Of a stretch of DNA of 64,000 nt, positions 52,352 through 60,762 are shown piece after piece. A program made the translations under genes and the position numbers. The notes under the pieces were generated by a model, which worked only from the letters and a program-made list of their open reading frames with translations, made no database searches and had not been told where the DNA came from. Source of the stretch: Collinsella sp. (GTDB lineage Bacteria > Actinomycetota > Coriobacteriia > Coriobacteriales > Coriobacteriaceae); contig JAGZUC010000013.1 in the NCBI GenBank assembly GCA_018380195.1, positions 1 to 64,000 on the forward strand, given 5' to 3'. Every line of letters begins with the position of its first letter. The first letter of the stretch is position 1.

Positions 52352-52592
52352 GACATCCTCCTTGAGAGATACGCAGGTGCGTAGTTTCTGTTTGGAAGTG
52401 TTGAATCGCGTTCAGGTCCGGGCATCTGAATGTGCGGTTCTTCACTGTTCATGTTTATTTGAACACATTCGAACAGTAACTGCAACAACTATTTGTTTGT
52501 CTTTGTTCTTTTTTGAACAAAGACCGTTCGCGGATGATAGTCAACCGTTTGGGCGTAGTTAGTTTCGGATCGCCATGAACCAAGCACACAAA
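52352..52592. promoter_or_regulatory. lacABXC promoter region
   Basis: An A+T-rich region with repeated GAACA: TGAACACATTCGAACA (52460-52475) matches TGAACAATATCGAACA upstream of the EIIA gene (54426-54441). TTGTTC and GAACAA flank a T-run at 52504-52520. GACCGTTCGCGGAT (52522-52535) matches the ACCGTTCAC-type motif elsewhere. A DeoR-type regulator is a plausible binder. No gene fits. Confidence 0.55.
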
Positions 52593-52620
52593 AGGCGGCC
52601 GAGATGCGCCTCGACCGCCT
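52593..52620 (-). terminator. terminator of the membrane protein gene
   Basis: AGGCGG-CCGAG (52593-52603) pairs with CTCGACCGCCT (52610-52620) with one wobble; on the minus strand TTTGTG follows. It lies 39 bases after the stop at 52660. Confidence 0.8.
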
Positions 52621-52659
52621 ATTCAGCTGACTTATATATGCGCCACGAGAGCTCTGCGG

Positions 52660-53661
52660 CTACTCAGTCTGTCCACTCTTCTTGGCGTGCTTGGACGGAG
52701 CACTCAAAAAGCGACCCGTCAGATAGTTCGTCGGGCCGGAGATATCGATCCCCAGCAGTACGTGCCCAAGCCACAGGAATGCAGCAAGCACCAGCAGCGG
52801 AATCACGCACGAGGTCACAATCATCACGATGACGCCTTCGATCAGATCGGTCACCTGCTGCACAACCTCGTCGGTCATCGACTTGGCGCTATCGGTCACC
52901 GAAGTCAGTAGACTCGAGGCGCCTTCGGTCAGCTGCTCAAGCACGTTTTTGTCCGTTTTGACTTTGGATTTCTTTTCACTCTTTGACGAGCTCGCATCAG
53001 CCGCGCTTGTCGCCTTTTGCTCGGCCTGCTCGATACTCACCTGGTACGTCTCGTCGACCTTTTGCGACACCCACACGCTCGCGGGCACCAACGCCATGCC
53101 GATCATGGCGACCACCAGCACGCGAGTCGCCACGCGGCGCAGAACGGCGCTCGTGCTCCAGCGCCCGTGAATGCCAAGCGACGCTGCAAAGAGCACCAGC
53201 GCAAACGGAATCAGGATACCCAGACCAACCGACCACAAAATGGTTAGCAGGTATTTCTCGAGATAGAGCACGGCAAGTACGATGCCCAAGTTTCCCGAAA
53301 GCTGCGCGAGCTGCTCGGCGACCGGCGTTCCCGTATCGCCCGGCAGCGCCGTGATACCTGCAGATAGGGCAACGCACGAGGTCGTGAGCGCCAAAACGTT
53401 GCCCTTCTTTTGATCGATAACCTCGATGGTGGAGTCCCATGTCTTGGTATCGGCAAAATGCGGGCGTGCGACAAAGCCCGACAGGAGCGCCATCACCACA
53501 AGGGCGACGATGATACCGATCTGCAGTTTTTTGTTTGCACACACGATATCGGACAGGCTCGGCTGCAGCTCAACCACTGTCGTAGACTCGGTAATCTGGA
53601 CAGGGCGTCCATGATCCATCGCGTGCGCGTCTCTCTTTTGAATCGATCCGTTGTCCGGCAT
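52660..53661 (-). CDS. membrane protein of unknown function
   Basis: A 333-residue protein I do not recognise. Membrane helices are evident near residues 48-66, 130-160, 162-182, 192-214 and 278-305. A charged, Lys/Ser-rich stretch (about 225-260) lies between the last two. GAGGAGG seven bases before the ATG supports the start. It lies between the lac EIIA gene and lacABXC on the same strand but is bounded by terminators and inverted repeats on both sides, so it is probably a separate unit. No sugar-transport motif is seen. Confidence 0.75.
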   Translation of the reverse strand: MPDNGSIQKRDAHAMDHGRPVQITESTTVVELQPSLSDIVCANKKLQIGIIVALVVMALLSGFVARPHFADTKTWDSTIEVIDQKKGNVLALTTSCVALSAGITALPGDTGTPVAEQLAQLSGNLGIVLAVLYLEKYLLTILWSVGLGILIPFALVLFAASLGIHGRWSTSAVLRRVATRVLVVAMIGMALVPASVWVSQKVDETYQVSIEQAEQKATSAADASSSKSEKKSKVKTDKNVLEQLTEGASSLLTSVTDSAKSMTDEVVQQVTDLIEGVIVMIVTSCVIPLLVLAAFLWLGHVLLGIDISGPTNYLTGRFLSAPSKHAKKSGQTE

Positions 53662-53777
53662 TTGGATACCTCCTCAGTCCGGCGTTTAATGCGAAAGGAA
53701 GTATACCCACCGAGCAAAAATCGAACGGGAGGACAACGGTGCGCACCAAGACTGTCCCCAATGACTATCTCCGGATG

Positions 53778-53844
53778 AGTTGCGGTGGAATAGGGATTGT
53801 TTTGCGCCCGTCGGCCCCTATTCAGTCCCTATTTCACCGCAACT
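53778..53844. repeat. inverted repeat AGTTGCGGTG
   Basis: AGTTGCGGTGGAATAGGGA (53778-53796) pairs with TCCCTATTTCACCGCAACT (53826-53844) with one G-U position. It lies between the EIIA terminator and the membrane protein gene. The left flank resembles the flank of the inverted repeat at 33217-33270. Confidence 0.65.
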
Positions 53845-53858
53845 TGAAGGAGAACAGA

Positions 53859-53891
53859 AAAAGCCCTGCCGCGGGTAACGGCAGGGCTTTT
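53859..53891 (-). terminator. EIIA gene terminator
   Basis: AAAAGCCCTGCCG (53859-53871) pairs with CGGCAGGGCTTTT (53879-53891) around GCGGGTAA-type loop bases. On the minus strand the stem ends in a run of T. It lies 29 bases after the EIIA stop. Confidence 0.9.
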
Positions 53892-53919
53892 GGAAGGGAA
53901 CTGAGTTGCGCAAAAAGGG

Positions 53920-54258
53920 TTAGGCGAGCTTGGCCTCGAGCTCGGCAATGCGCTTGTAGGCGTCGATGGTAAAGCGGGTCTGCTTCTCCAGAATCATGGT
54001 AGTCATGAGGGTATCCTGAGCGTGGGCCATGATGAAGGTCATCTCCATCTCGCCACCACCGGCCTCCTGCGAAAGCAGCTTGGTCTGCGTGTCGTGGGCG
54101 CCGATAAGTGCATCGCTGGCATCCTTGTGCAGCTGCTCGGCCTTCTCAAAGTCACCCTCGCGAGCAGCATCGAGCGCTGCAAGCAGATCGGTCTGGGCGT
54201 CACCTGCGTATGCGACAATCTCGAATCCAACCATCGAGATTTCTTCTTTGGTTGCCAT
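53920..54258 (-). CDS. lacF: PTS lactose/cellobiose-specific EIIA component
   Basis: A 112-residue soluble phosphocarrier that passes phosphate from HPr to the lactose EIICB. It is an all-helical EIIA-Lac protein: GFEIVAYAGDAQTDLLAALDAA, and the phospho-histidine at about residue 79 in FIMAHAQDTLMT. GAAAGGA precedes the ATG. It is the only EIIA of this class in the window and lies next to the LacI/EIICB modules, so it may serve both permeases. Confidence 0.93.
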   Translation of the reverse strand: MATKEEISMVGFEIVAYAGDAQTDLLAALDAAREGDFEKAEQLHKDASDALIGAHDTQTKLLSQEAGGGEMEMTFIMAHAQDTLMTTMILEKQTRFTIDAYKRIAELEAKLA

Positions 54259-54382
54259 ATTGCGTTCCTTTCACATATGAACCAATGGAGAGCATCGCGT
54301 CCGGGCATACGCGCTGCGTTCTGTATGGCAGAAACATTAACATTCAAACAAAAAAGAACAGCGCAAAACGTAATTTCAAGCT

Positions 54383-54441
54383 ATGAACGGTCACTTTTCG
54401 CCCGTGAACGGTTTTTAAACCAATCTGAACAATATCGAACA
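54383..54441. promoter_or_regulatory. candidate regulatory sites upstream of the EIIA gene
   Basis: TGAACAATATCGAACA (54426-54441) matches the site before lacA. GTGAACGG (54404-54411) and ATGAACGGTC (54383-54392) are two copies of the ACCGTTCAC-type motif in reverse. All lie 125-185 bases upstream of the EIIA start, in the 214-base gap after the LacI gene. Confidence 0.5.
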
Positions 54442-54472
54442 CAATTAACGGAAACCCAAACAGTCCCGTGCC

Positions 54473-55477
54473 CTAGCGCCAATCGCGCACCGTATCGCCC
54501 TCGACGAGTACGCCCGGAAACAGCATGTGCTCCACACCGGGTTCAACGCCCTCGGCACCGGCGATCTTATCGACTGCCCACATGCCGACACGCTTGTTGT
54601 CAAAGCGCACGGTGGCCAGGCGACGATCGGGCACGATGTCGCCCAGACTGTCATCAACACCCACCACGCTCACGTCCTGGGGCACGTGCTTTCCGCGCGA
54701 CTCGAGTCCGCGAATGCAGCCGTAGGCCATGGCATCGTTGGAAGCATAAATGGCCGTACAGGTCGGATCTTCCGCCAGAGCCTGACCGGCAGCATATCCG
54801 CTCTGTGCCGTCCAATCCCCACGGACGAGTCGCGGCGGTTCAATACCATGCGCGCGCAATGTCTCGCGCCAGCCTTCCTCGCGCCGCATGCCCGAAAGCG
54901 AGCGCTCGGGACACGAGATAAAATGCACGGTTTTGTGCCCCCGCCCCAGCAAGTACTCGACCACCTGGCGCGAGCAATCGAACTGGTCGTTATCGACCGT
55001 TGAACAGAGCGGGTGCTCCAGCATCGTAACGAGCACCGTCTGCATGCCGGGCAGCGGCTCGAAGGTGCCAAAGTCCGCCGGCATGCGATTCATGATCACG
55101 ACCATGCCGTCTACCGGCAGCGCGCTCATACGCGACGATGCGCTCTCGAGGGTATAGGGATGTCCATCTACTTTAGTGAGGGTGATGGCATAGCCATGTT
55201 TGTCGGCCGCGGCGGCAAAGCCCTCCATACGGTCGAGGTTGCCGGTACCGGTAATGTTGAACATGGCGACGCCGACGGTCTTAAACTTGCCACGGCGCAG
55301 CGATCGACCGGCAAAATTGGGGCGATACCCCAGCTCGCGCATGGCGGCACGCACGCGTTCCTTGGTCTCGGGGCGCACACTGGGCGAATCGTGCACGGTG
55401 CGCGAGACCGTCTGCTCCGAGACGCCCGCGAGGCGCGCCACGTCTTTGACGGATACCGATTTTTTAACAGCGGCCAT
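54473..55477 (-). CDS. LacI-family regulator of the first lactose module
   Basis: A 334-residue paralogue of the galactose regulator. Helix-turn-helix VKDVARLAGVSEQTVSRTVH; the ligand domain includes DGMVVIMNRMPADFGTF and DDSLGDIVP. The ATG at 55477 has GAAAG upstream. It is divergent from the EIICB/GH1 pair across a 357-base region with three ATGTTAACGTTGCCAT-like operators, so it should repress that pair and itself, responding to a galactoside phosphate or galactose derivative. Confidence 0.9.
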   Translation of the reverse strand: MAAVKKSVSVKDVARLAGVSEQTVSRTVHDSPSVRPETKERVRAAMRELGYRPNFAGRSLRRGKFKTVGVAMFNITGTGNLDRMEGFAAAADKHGYAITLTKVDGHPYTLESASSRMSALPVDGMVVIMNRMPADFGTFEPLPGMQTVLVTMLEHPLCSTVDNDQFDCSRQVVEYLLGRGHKTVHFISCPERSLSGMRREEGWRETLRAHGIEPPRLVRGDWTAQSGYAAGQALAEDPTCTAIYASNDAMAYGCIRGLESRGKHVPQDVSVVGVDDSLGDIVPDRRLATVRFDNKRVGMWAVDKIAGAEGVEPGVEHMLFPGVLVEGDTVRDWR

Positions 55478-55834
55478 AGGTCGATCTTTCTATGTCAACG
55501 ATGCCATTGGTGGCACCCTACGCAGTCAAATGAAACGTCTTCAAGTATATCCAACGCCTCCCCCACCATACGCTCACCACCCAAAACCTACCGTTCACCG
55601 ACATTTCTGCTTCCCCGAACGGCTTTTGTCGCCCAAATGTTAACGTTGCCATTGTGCAAACACAGAGCCACCGGGCGGCTCAAACGTTTACGCGTAAGGA
55701 ATCGACGGTTCGCAGGCACAGGAACCACCGGTTCGCGTCTTTTTTTGTGTCACAAAATGGCAACGTCAACATTTTGGCAACCGAACGTCAAAAGCTACCA
55801 TCGTTGCTAACCCACCGACTCTTAGGAGCATTGC
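55478..55834. promoter_or_regulatory. LacI / lacE divergent region with three operators
   Basis: Sites ATGTCAACGATGCCAT (55492-55507), ATGTTAACGTTGCCAT (55637-55652) and ATGGCAACGTCAACAT (55757-55772, reversed) share a central CG with half-sites ATGTTAA-like and ATGGCAA. The first lies 15 bases before the LacI start, the last 63 bases before lacE. TACCGTTCACCGAC at 55589-55602 matches the motif before pflB. No gene fits. Confidence 0.8.
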
Positions 55835-57601
55835 ATGGAGCAACTCATCGCCATCATCGAAAAGGGCCAGCCCTTTTTCAATGCGATCGCCCGCAACAAG
55901 TACCTCAAGGCGATCCGCGACGGCTTTATCTCCGTCATCCCCATCATCATCTTCTCGTCCATCTTCTGCCTGGTAGCCTCGGTCCCCAACATCTGGGGTT
56001 TCTACTGGCCCGATGACATCAACAACGCTCTGTGGAAGTGCTACAACTACTCCATGGGCATCCTGGCCATCGCCTGCGCCGCCACCACGGCCAAGCACTT
56101 CGCCGACGCTCAGAACCGCGACCTGCCCAAGAATAACCAGATTAACTTTATCTCATGCATGTGCGCGGCCATCATCGGCTTCTTGCTCCTTTCGAGCGAC
56201 ACGATCGCCACGGACGCCGCCAGCGGTTTCAACACCACCTACCTTGGTTCCAAGGGCCTGCTGACCGCTTTCATCGCTGCGTTTGTGACCGGCATCATCT
56301 ACAAGTTCTTCATTAAGCGCAACATCACCGTCAAGATGCCCGAGCAGGTTCCGCCCAACATCTCGCAGACCTTTAAGGACATCATCCCCTTCTCCGTCTG
56401 CATCACCGTCTTTTGGGTTTTTGACATCGTCTTCCGCGCTGCTTTTGGCTTCTGCTTTGCCCAGGGCGTCATCCAGGTGTTCCAGCCCCTGTTCACCGCT
56501 GCCGACGGCTATATCGGCCTCGCTGTGATTTACGGCGCCATGAGCCTCTTCTGGTTCGTCGGCGTCCACGGCCCCTCGATCGTCGAGCCCGCCATCGCCG
56601 CCGCTCTCGTTGCCAACATGACCGACAACCTAGCTGCGTTCCAGGCTGGCCAGCACGCTTCCGCTGTCCTGACCCAGGGTGCCCAGTACTTCGTCGTCTG
56701 CATGGGCGGCACCGGCGCCACGCTCGTCCTGGTCTTTATGTTCTGCTTCCTGGCCAAATCTCAGGAGATGCGCGCCGTCGGTAAGGCCGCCATCGTCCCC
56801 GTCTGCTTTGCCGTCAACGAACCGCTGCTGTTCGCTGCACCCATCGTGCTCAACCCCGTCTTCTTTGTCCCGTTTGTCTTTGCCCCGATCGCCAACATCT
56901 GGATCCTCAAGATCTTTATCGACTTCTTGGGCATGAACGGCTTTATGTACACCCTGCCTTGGACCGTCCCCGGCCCCATCGGCACCATCATGGGCCTGGG
57001 CTTCCAGCCGCTCGCCTTTGTGATGCTCGCCCTTATCCTGGTCGTCGACTTCGCTCTGTACTACCCGTTCTTCCGTGCCTATGACGCCCAGAAGTGCGCC
57101 GAGGAGGCCGAGATTTCCCAGGAGGAGCTCGCCGCCAAGAACGCCGAGAAGGCCGCCAAGCTCAACGATGCCTTCCAGGGCAAGGCTGACGCCAAGAGCG
57201 TTGCCGCCGGCGCTGCTGCCGAGGCCGTGAAGGCCGATGCCCCCGCCGCTGCCACCACAGAAGCTACAGCCGCCAGCGACCTCAACGGCAAGCGCGTGCT
57301 CGTGCTCTGCCAGGGCGGCGGAACCTCGGGTCTGCTCGCCAACGCGCTGGCCAAGGCCGCCAAGGAGCGCGGCATCAATCTTGAGACCGCTGCCGAGGCC
57401 TATGGCAACCACGTTGACATGCTCCCCGACTTTGACCTGGTCGTCCTGGCCCCGCAGGCCGCCAGCTACCTGGCCGACCTGCAGAAGGACTGCGAGCGCG
57501 TGGGCAACAAGTGCGTCGCCTGCCGCGGCAAGCAATACATCGAGCTCTCCCAGAACGGCGATAAGTCTCTCGCCTTCGTCTCCGAACAACTTTCGAAGTA
57601 A
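55835..57601 (+). CDS. lacE: PTS lactose-specific EIICB component (first copy)
   Basis: A 588-residue permease. The EIIC domain (residues about 1-430, eight or more helices) contains GVHGPSIVEPAIAAAL and FAVNEPLLFAAPIVLNP, which are EIIC-Lac signatures. A long Ala-rich linker (about 440-485) follows, then the EIIB domain with the phospho-cysteine at about residue 492 in LVLCQGGGTSGLLA. It imports and phosphorylates lactose or a related beta-galactoside, with EIIA from the gene at 53920. A GH1 phospho-galactosidase follows after 66 bases. Confidence 0.93.
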   Translation: MEQLIAIIEKGQPFFNAIARNKYLKAIRDGFISVIPIIIFSSIFCLVASVPNIWGFYWPDDINNALWKCYNYSMGILAIACAATTAKHFADAQNRDLPKNNQINFISCMCAAIIGFLLLSSDTIATDAASGFNTTYLGSKGLLTAFIAAFVTGIIYKFFIKRNITVKMPEQVPPNISQTFKDIIPFSVCITVFWVFDIVFRAAFGFCFAQGVIQVFQPLFTAADGYIGLAVIYGAMSLFWFVGVHGPSIVEPAIAAALVANMTDNLAAFQAGQHASAVLTQGAQYFVVCMGGTGATLVLVFMFCFLAKSQEMRAVGKAAIVPVCFAVNEPLLFAAPIVLNPVFFVPFVFAPIANIWILKIFIDFLGMNGFMYTLPWTVPGPIGTIMGLGFQPLAFVMLALILVVDFALYYPFFRAYDAQKCAEEAEISQEELAAKNAEKAAKLNDAFQGKADAKSVAAGAAAEAVKADAPAAATTEATAASDLNGKRVLVLCQGGGTSGLLANALAKAAKERGINLETAAEAYGNHVDMLPDFDLVVLAPQAASYLADLQKDCERVGNKCVACRGKQYIELSQNGDKSLAFVSEQLSK

Positions 57602-57610
57602 GTAACGCCC

Positions 57611-57644
57611 AGGGCCAGCCGACCATCCAAGACCGGCCGGCCCT
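57611..57644. promoter_or_regulatory. intra-operon hairpin
   Basis: AGGGCC (57611-57616) pairs with GGCCCT (57639-57644), with an inner GCCG/CGGC pairing. It lies between lacE and the GH1 gene and is not followed by a long U-tract. It may moderate downstream expression. Confidence 0.4.
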
Positions 57645-57667
57645 TCGATTTAGACGATTGGATCATC

Positions 57668-59107
57668 ATGTCCGTTAACCCTGTTAGCGTCACCAACCCG
57701 CCCGCGCAGTTTCCCGAGGACTTTGTCTTTGGCGGCGCCACTGCTGCCTACCAGGTAGAGGGCGAGACCCGTACCCACGGTAAGGGCAAGGTCGCCTGGG
57801 ACGACTTCCTGGAGGCCCAGGGGCGCTTCTCCCCCGATCCCGCTTCGGACTTCTACAACCAGTACCCCGTCGATCTGGAGCTGTGCGAGGAGTTCGGTAT
57901 CAACGGCATTCGCCTCTCCATCGCCTGGAGCCGCATCTTCCCCAACGGTACCGGCGAAATCAACCCCGAGGGTGTCCAGTTCTACCACGACCTCTTCGCC
58001 GAGTGCCACAAGCACCACGTTGAGCCGTTTGTCACGCTGCATCACTTCGATACGCCGCTGCCCCTCTTTGAGAAGGGCGACTTCCTCAACCGCGAGACCA
58101 TCGATGCCTTTGTGGACTTTGCCACCTTCTGCTTTAAGGAGTACGCCGACCAGGTGACCTACTGGTTCACCTTTAACGAGATCTGGGCCGACGCCTCCAA
58201 CACCTACATCGAGGGCACCTTCCCCGGTGGCGTCAAGGCGCATCTTGCCGAGGCCTTCCAGTGCGAGCACAACATGATGCTCGCCCACGCCAGGGCAGTG
58301 CTGGCCTTCCACAACGGCGGCTTTAAGGGCAAGATCGGCGTCATTCAGTCGCTGGAGTTTAAGTATCCGCTCAACGAGAATGACCCCGCCGACATCAAAG
58401 CCGCCAACAACGAGCACGTGCTGCAAAACCAGTTCTTGCTCGATGCCACCTTCCGCGGCGACTACGCGCCCGACACCCTCGAGTGCGCCAACCGCCTGGC
58501 CGCCGTCTCGGGCGGCACCATCGAGATCCTGGACGAGGACCTCGAGATTATGCGCGAGGCCGCGCTCTACAACGACTACTTGGGCGTTAACAATTACCAG
58601 TGCCGCTTCTTGAAGGCTTACGACGGCGAGAACGACCTGCACCACAACGGTACGGGCGAGAAGGGCACCGGCCGCTGGCGCGTTAAGGGTATTGGCGAGC
58701 ATGTGAACAAGCCTGGCATCCCCACCACCGACTGGGACTGGATCATCTATCCCGAGGGCCTGTTCGATCTGCTCGTCTACATTAAGCAGCGCTACCCCAA
58801 CTACAAGCAGATCTTCATTACCGAGAACGGCATGGGCTACAAGGATCCCTACAAGGACGGCTTTGTGGACGACCAGCCGCGCATCGACTACATCGAGCAG
58901 CACCTGCGTTGGTTGCTCAAGGCTATGGAGGTCGGCGTCAACGTGGGCGGCTACTTCCTGTGGAGCCTGCAGGACCAGTTCTCCTGGACCAATGGCTACA
59001 ACAAGCGCTATGGCTTCTTCTACGTAGACTTTGAGACCCAGAAGCGCACACCCAAGGCAAGCGCCTACTGGTATAAGCACGTGGCGCAGACCCGTCGTCT
59101 GGACTAG
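57668..59107 (+). CDS. lacG: GH1 6-phospho-beta-galactosidase (first copy)
   Basis: Hydrolyses lactose-6-phosphate to galactose-6-phosphate and glucose. The 479-residue GH1 enzyme has the start FVFGGATAAYQVEGETRTHGK, acid/base glutamate at about 171 in TFNEI, nucleophile at about 386 in IFITENGMGY, and the phosphate-binding end FSWTNGYNKRYGFFYV. Similarity to LacG of lactococci is high throughout. It is coupled with the upstream EIICB and ends at a strong terminator. Confidence 0.93.
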   Translation: MSVNPVSVTNPPAQFPEDFVFGGATAAYQVEGETRTHGKGKVAWDDFLEAQGRFSPDPASDFYNQYPVDLELCEEFGINGIRLSIAWSRIFPNGTGEINPEGVQFYHDLFAECHKHHVEPFVTLHHFDTPLPLFEKGDFLNRETIDAFVDFATFCFKEYADQVTYWFTFNEIWADASNTYIEGTFPGGVKAHLAEAFQCEHNMMLAHARAVLAFHNGGFKGKIGVIQSLEFKYPLNENDPADIKAANNEHVLQNQFLLDATFRGDYAPDTLECANRLAAVSGGTIEILDEDLEIMREAALYNDYLGVNNYQCRFLKAYDGENDLHHNGTGEKGTGRWRVKGIGEHVNKPGIPTTDWDWIIYPEGLFDLLVYIKQRYPNYKQIFITENGMGYKDPYKDGFVDDQPRIDYIEQHLRWLLKAMEVGVNVGGYFLWSLQDQFSWTNGYNKRYGFFYVDFETQKRTPKASAYWYKHVAQTRRLD

Positions 59108-59167
59108 CGGCTTGCGGCGAGCGGTTGGCGGAGTTGCACCGCCCACATAACCTGTCCCCATTTCTCA

Positions 59168-59205
59168 GCCGGGGGCGGCACGTCACACGGCGCACCGCCC
59201 CCGGC
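59168..59205 (+). terminator. lacEG terminator
   Basis: GCCGGGGGCGG (59168-59178) pairs with CCGCCCCCGGC (59195-59205), followed by GTTTTTA. It lies 60 bases after the lacG stop. Confidence 0.88.
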
Positions 59206-59231
59206 GTTTTTAGGCGGTTCGGGGACCGCTT

Positions 59232-59361
59232 GTCTCAATCTGTAACATCTAGCCGAGATTTTCGGCCCTACCTGTTACAGATTGAGACGAACAGGATTGC
59301 TCTTTCCGAAGAATCTAAATCTGTAACACGTAGCCCGCTTTTGACCGTCTACCTGTTACAA
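59232..59361. repeat. two tandem CTGTAACA inverted repeats
   Basis: The first unit has perfect 16-base arms, GTCTCAATCTGTAACA (59232-59247) and its complement (59273-59288), with an inner GCCGA/TCGGC stem. The second has TGTAACA-C-GTAG and CTAC-C-TGTTACA (59322-59360) as arms. Both lie between lacG and the end of the next LacI gene, two related but diverged copies side by side. Confidence 0.7.
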
Positions 59362-59383
59362 ATCGAGACAGACGGAGTAGGAC

Positions 59384-60412
59384 CTAACCCCGTATGTCCC
59401 TAACAGTCGAGCGTTCGACCAGCGTGCTCGGCACATGAATCGCCTCGATAGACGAGCTCTCTCCAATCGCCGCCTCAAACGCAAGCTTACCGACACCGCG
59501 CAAATCAAATCGCAGCGTCGTCAGCCGATTGTGAGGAACAAGTCCCTCGAGTGCGTCGTCGATACCAACCACGCTCACGTCGTCGGGCACGGACAGGCCC
59601 GCGTTCTCGAGCGCGGCGATAACGCCCAGCGCCATCTGGTCATTTGCCGCAAGCACGGCAGTCGGCGTCTGCGACCCGCCGGCAAGCACCTCGGCCGCAA
59701 TCCGCTCGCCCATGGCGTACCCACTGTCCGCACTCCAATCGCCACGCAGCATCGGAGCGGCATCGACATGAGCACGACCCAGCGTATCGCGCCAACCGGC
59801 CTCACGAAAACGCGAGGAAATCGAGTTTTCCGGACCCGCCACAAACCGCATATTCGAGTGACCATGTTCCAGCAGATAATTGGTCAACAGCTCGCACGAA
59901 CCATACTGGTCGGAGTCGATCGTCGTGCAGCGCGGATGCGCATACATGGACAGGATGACCGTTCGCACTCCCGGCTGGGGAACAAACTCCTCAAAATCGG
60001 GAGCCATGCGGTTCATGTTGAGAATCATGCCGTCGACGGGTCGCTCGACCATGCGGCGCGAGGCATCGGCAAGTGCATAGGGCTTGTCGCCGCCCATCTC
60101 GATCATAGTGACGGCAAAATCATGCTCGCGCGCCGCTTGCATGATACCCTCGAGCGTCGCCAGGTTACCGACACGTGTGATGTTGTACATGCACAGGCCA
60201 ATAGAACGATACGACCCGCCGCGCAACGCCGCTCCAGCAAAATTGGGACGAAAGCCCAGCTCTTCCATGGCGGCCAGCACACGCTTGCGCGTCTTTTCCG
60301 TCACGTTGGGCATACCGTTGACCACGCGAGACACAGTCTGGCGGCTCACGCCAGCGAGCGCCGCAACCTCTGCCGCGCTCGCCGAACGACCATTCCTTGT
60401 CTGCTGATCCAT
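59384..60412 (-). CDS. LacI-family regulator of the second lactose module
   Basis: A 342-residue regulator with helix-turn-helix AAEVAALAGVSRQTVSRVVN and a ligand domain with DGMILNMNRMAPDFEEF and DDALEGLVP. It is paralogous to those at 43357 and 54473. The ATG at 60412 follows GGAAGG; a longer frame to 60469 is unsupported. It is divergent from the second GH1/EIICB pair across 350 bases that hold three ATGTTAACGTGCTCAT-like operators. Confidence 0.9.
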   Translation of the reverse strand: MDQQTRNGRSASAAEVAALAGVSRQTVSRVVNGMPNVTEKTRKRVLAAMEELGFRPNFAGAALRGGSYRSIGLCMYNITRVGNLATLEGIMQAAREHDFAVTMIEMGGDKPYALADASRRMVERPVDGMILNMNRMAPDFEEFVPQPGVRTVILSMYAHPRCTTIDSDQYGSCELLTNYLLEHGHSNMRFVAGPENSISSRFREAGWRDTLGRAHVDAAPMLRGDWSADSGYAMGERIAAEVLAGGSQTPTAVLAANDQMALGVIAALENAGLSVPDDVSVVGIDDALEGLVPHNRLTTLRFDLRGVGKLAFEAAIGESSSIEAIHVPSTLVERSTVRDIRG

Positions 60413-60762
60413 GCCTTCCACGCTAACCTGCTTCCCAACTATTCCCCGCGCCCATGGCGCATCGTACATACATTGATAACGTGCTCATGATACCCGAGCC
60501 ATATACCACAACATGAAAACTTCTGTCAATCAAAACCGCTTACCGAACAAATACAACCGTTCGCAGCTGTTTGAAGTTGTTTTGTTTCTATACATCCCAG
60601 CCGGATGTTAACGTGCTCATTGTCAAATGTTCACGTGCTCATTTTGGTTCTAATCATTTTAAGATAGTGTTTATCGGGCTTTTTCACCGCTGAACGCTAA
60701 CCAGGGAGCCTCCTGAGCGCAAACGCACAATATCGAACAGCGAGACGAGAGGATGTATGCAT
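60413..60762. promoter_or_regulatory. LacI / second lacG divergent region with three operators
   Basis: Sites TTGATAACGTGCTCAT (60473-60488), ATGTTAACGTGCTCAT (60605-60620) and ATGTTCACGTGCTCAT (60627-60642) share the half-site ATGAGCA on one side. CAATATCGAACA (60728-60739) matches part of the EIIA-upstream site, and AACCGTTCGCAGCT (60555-60568) the ACCGTTCAC-type motif. No gene fits. Confidence 0.78.
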
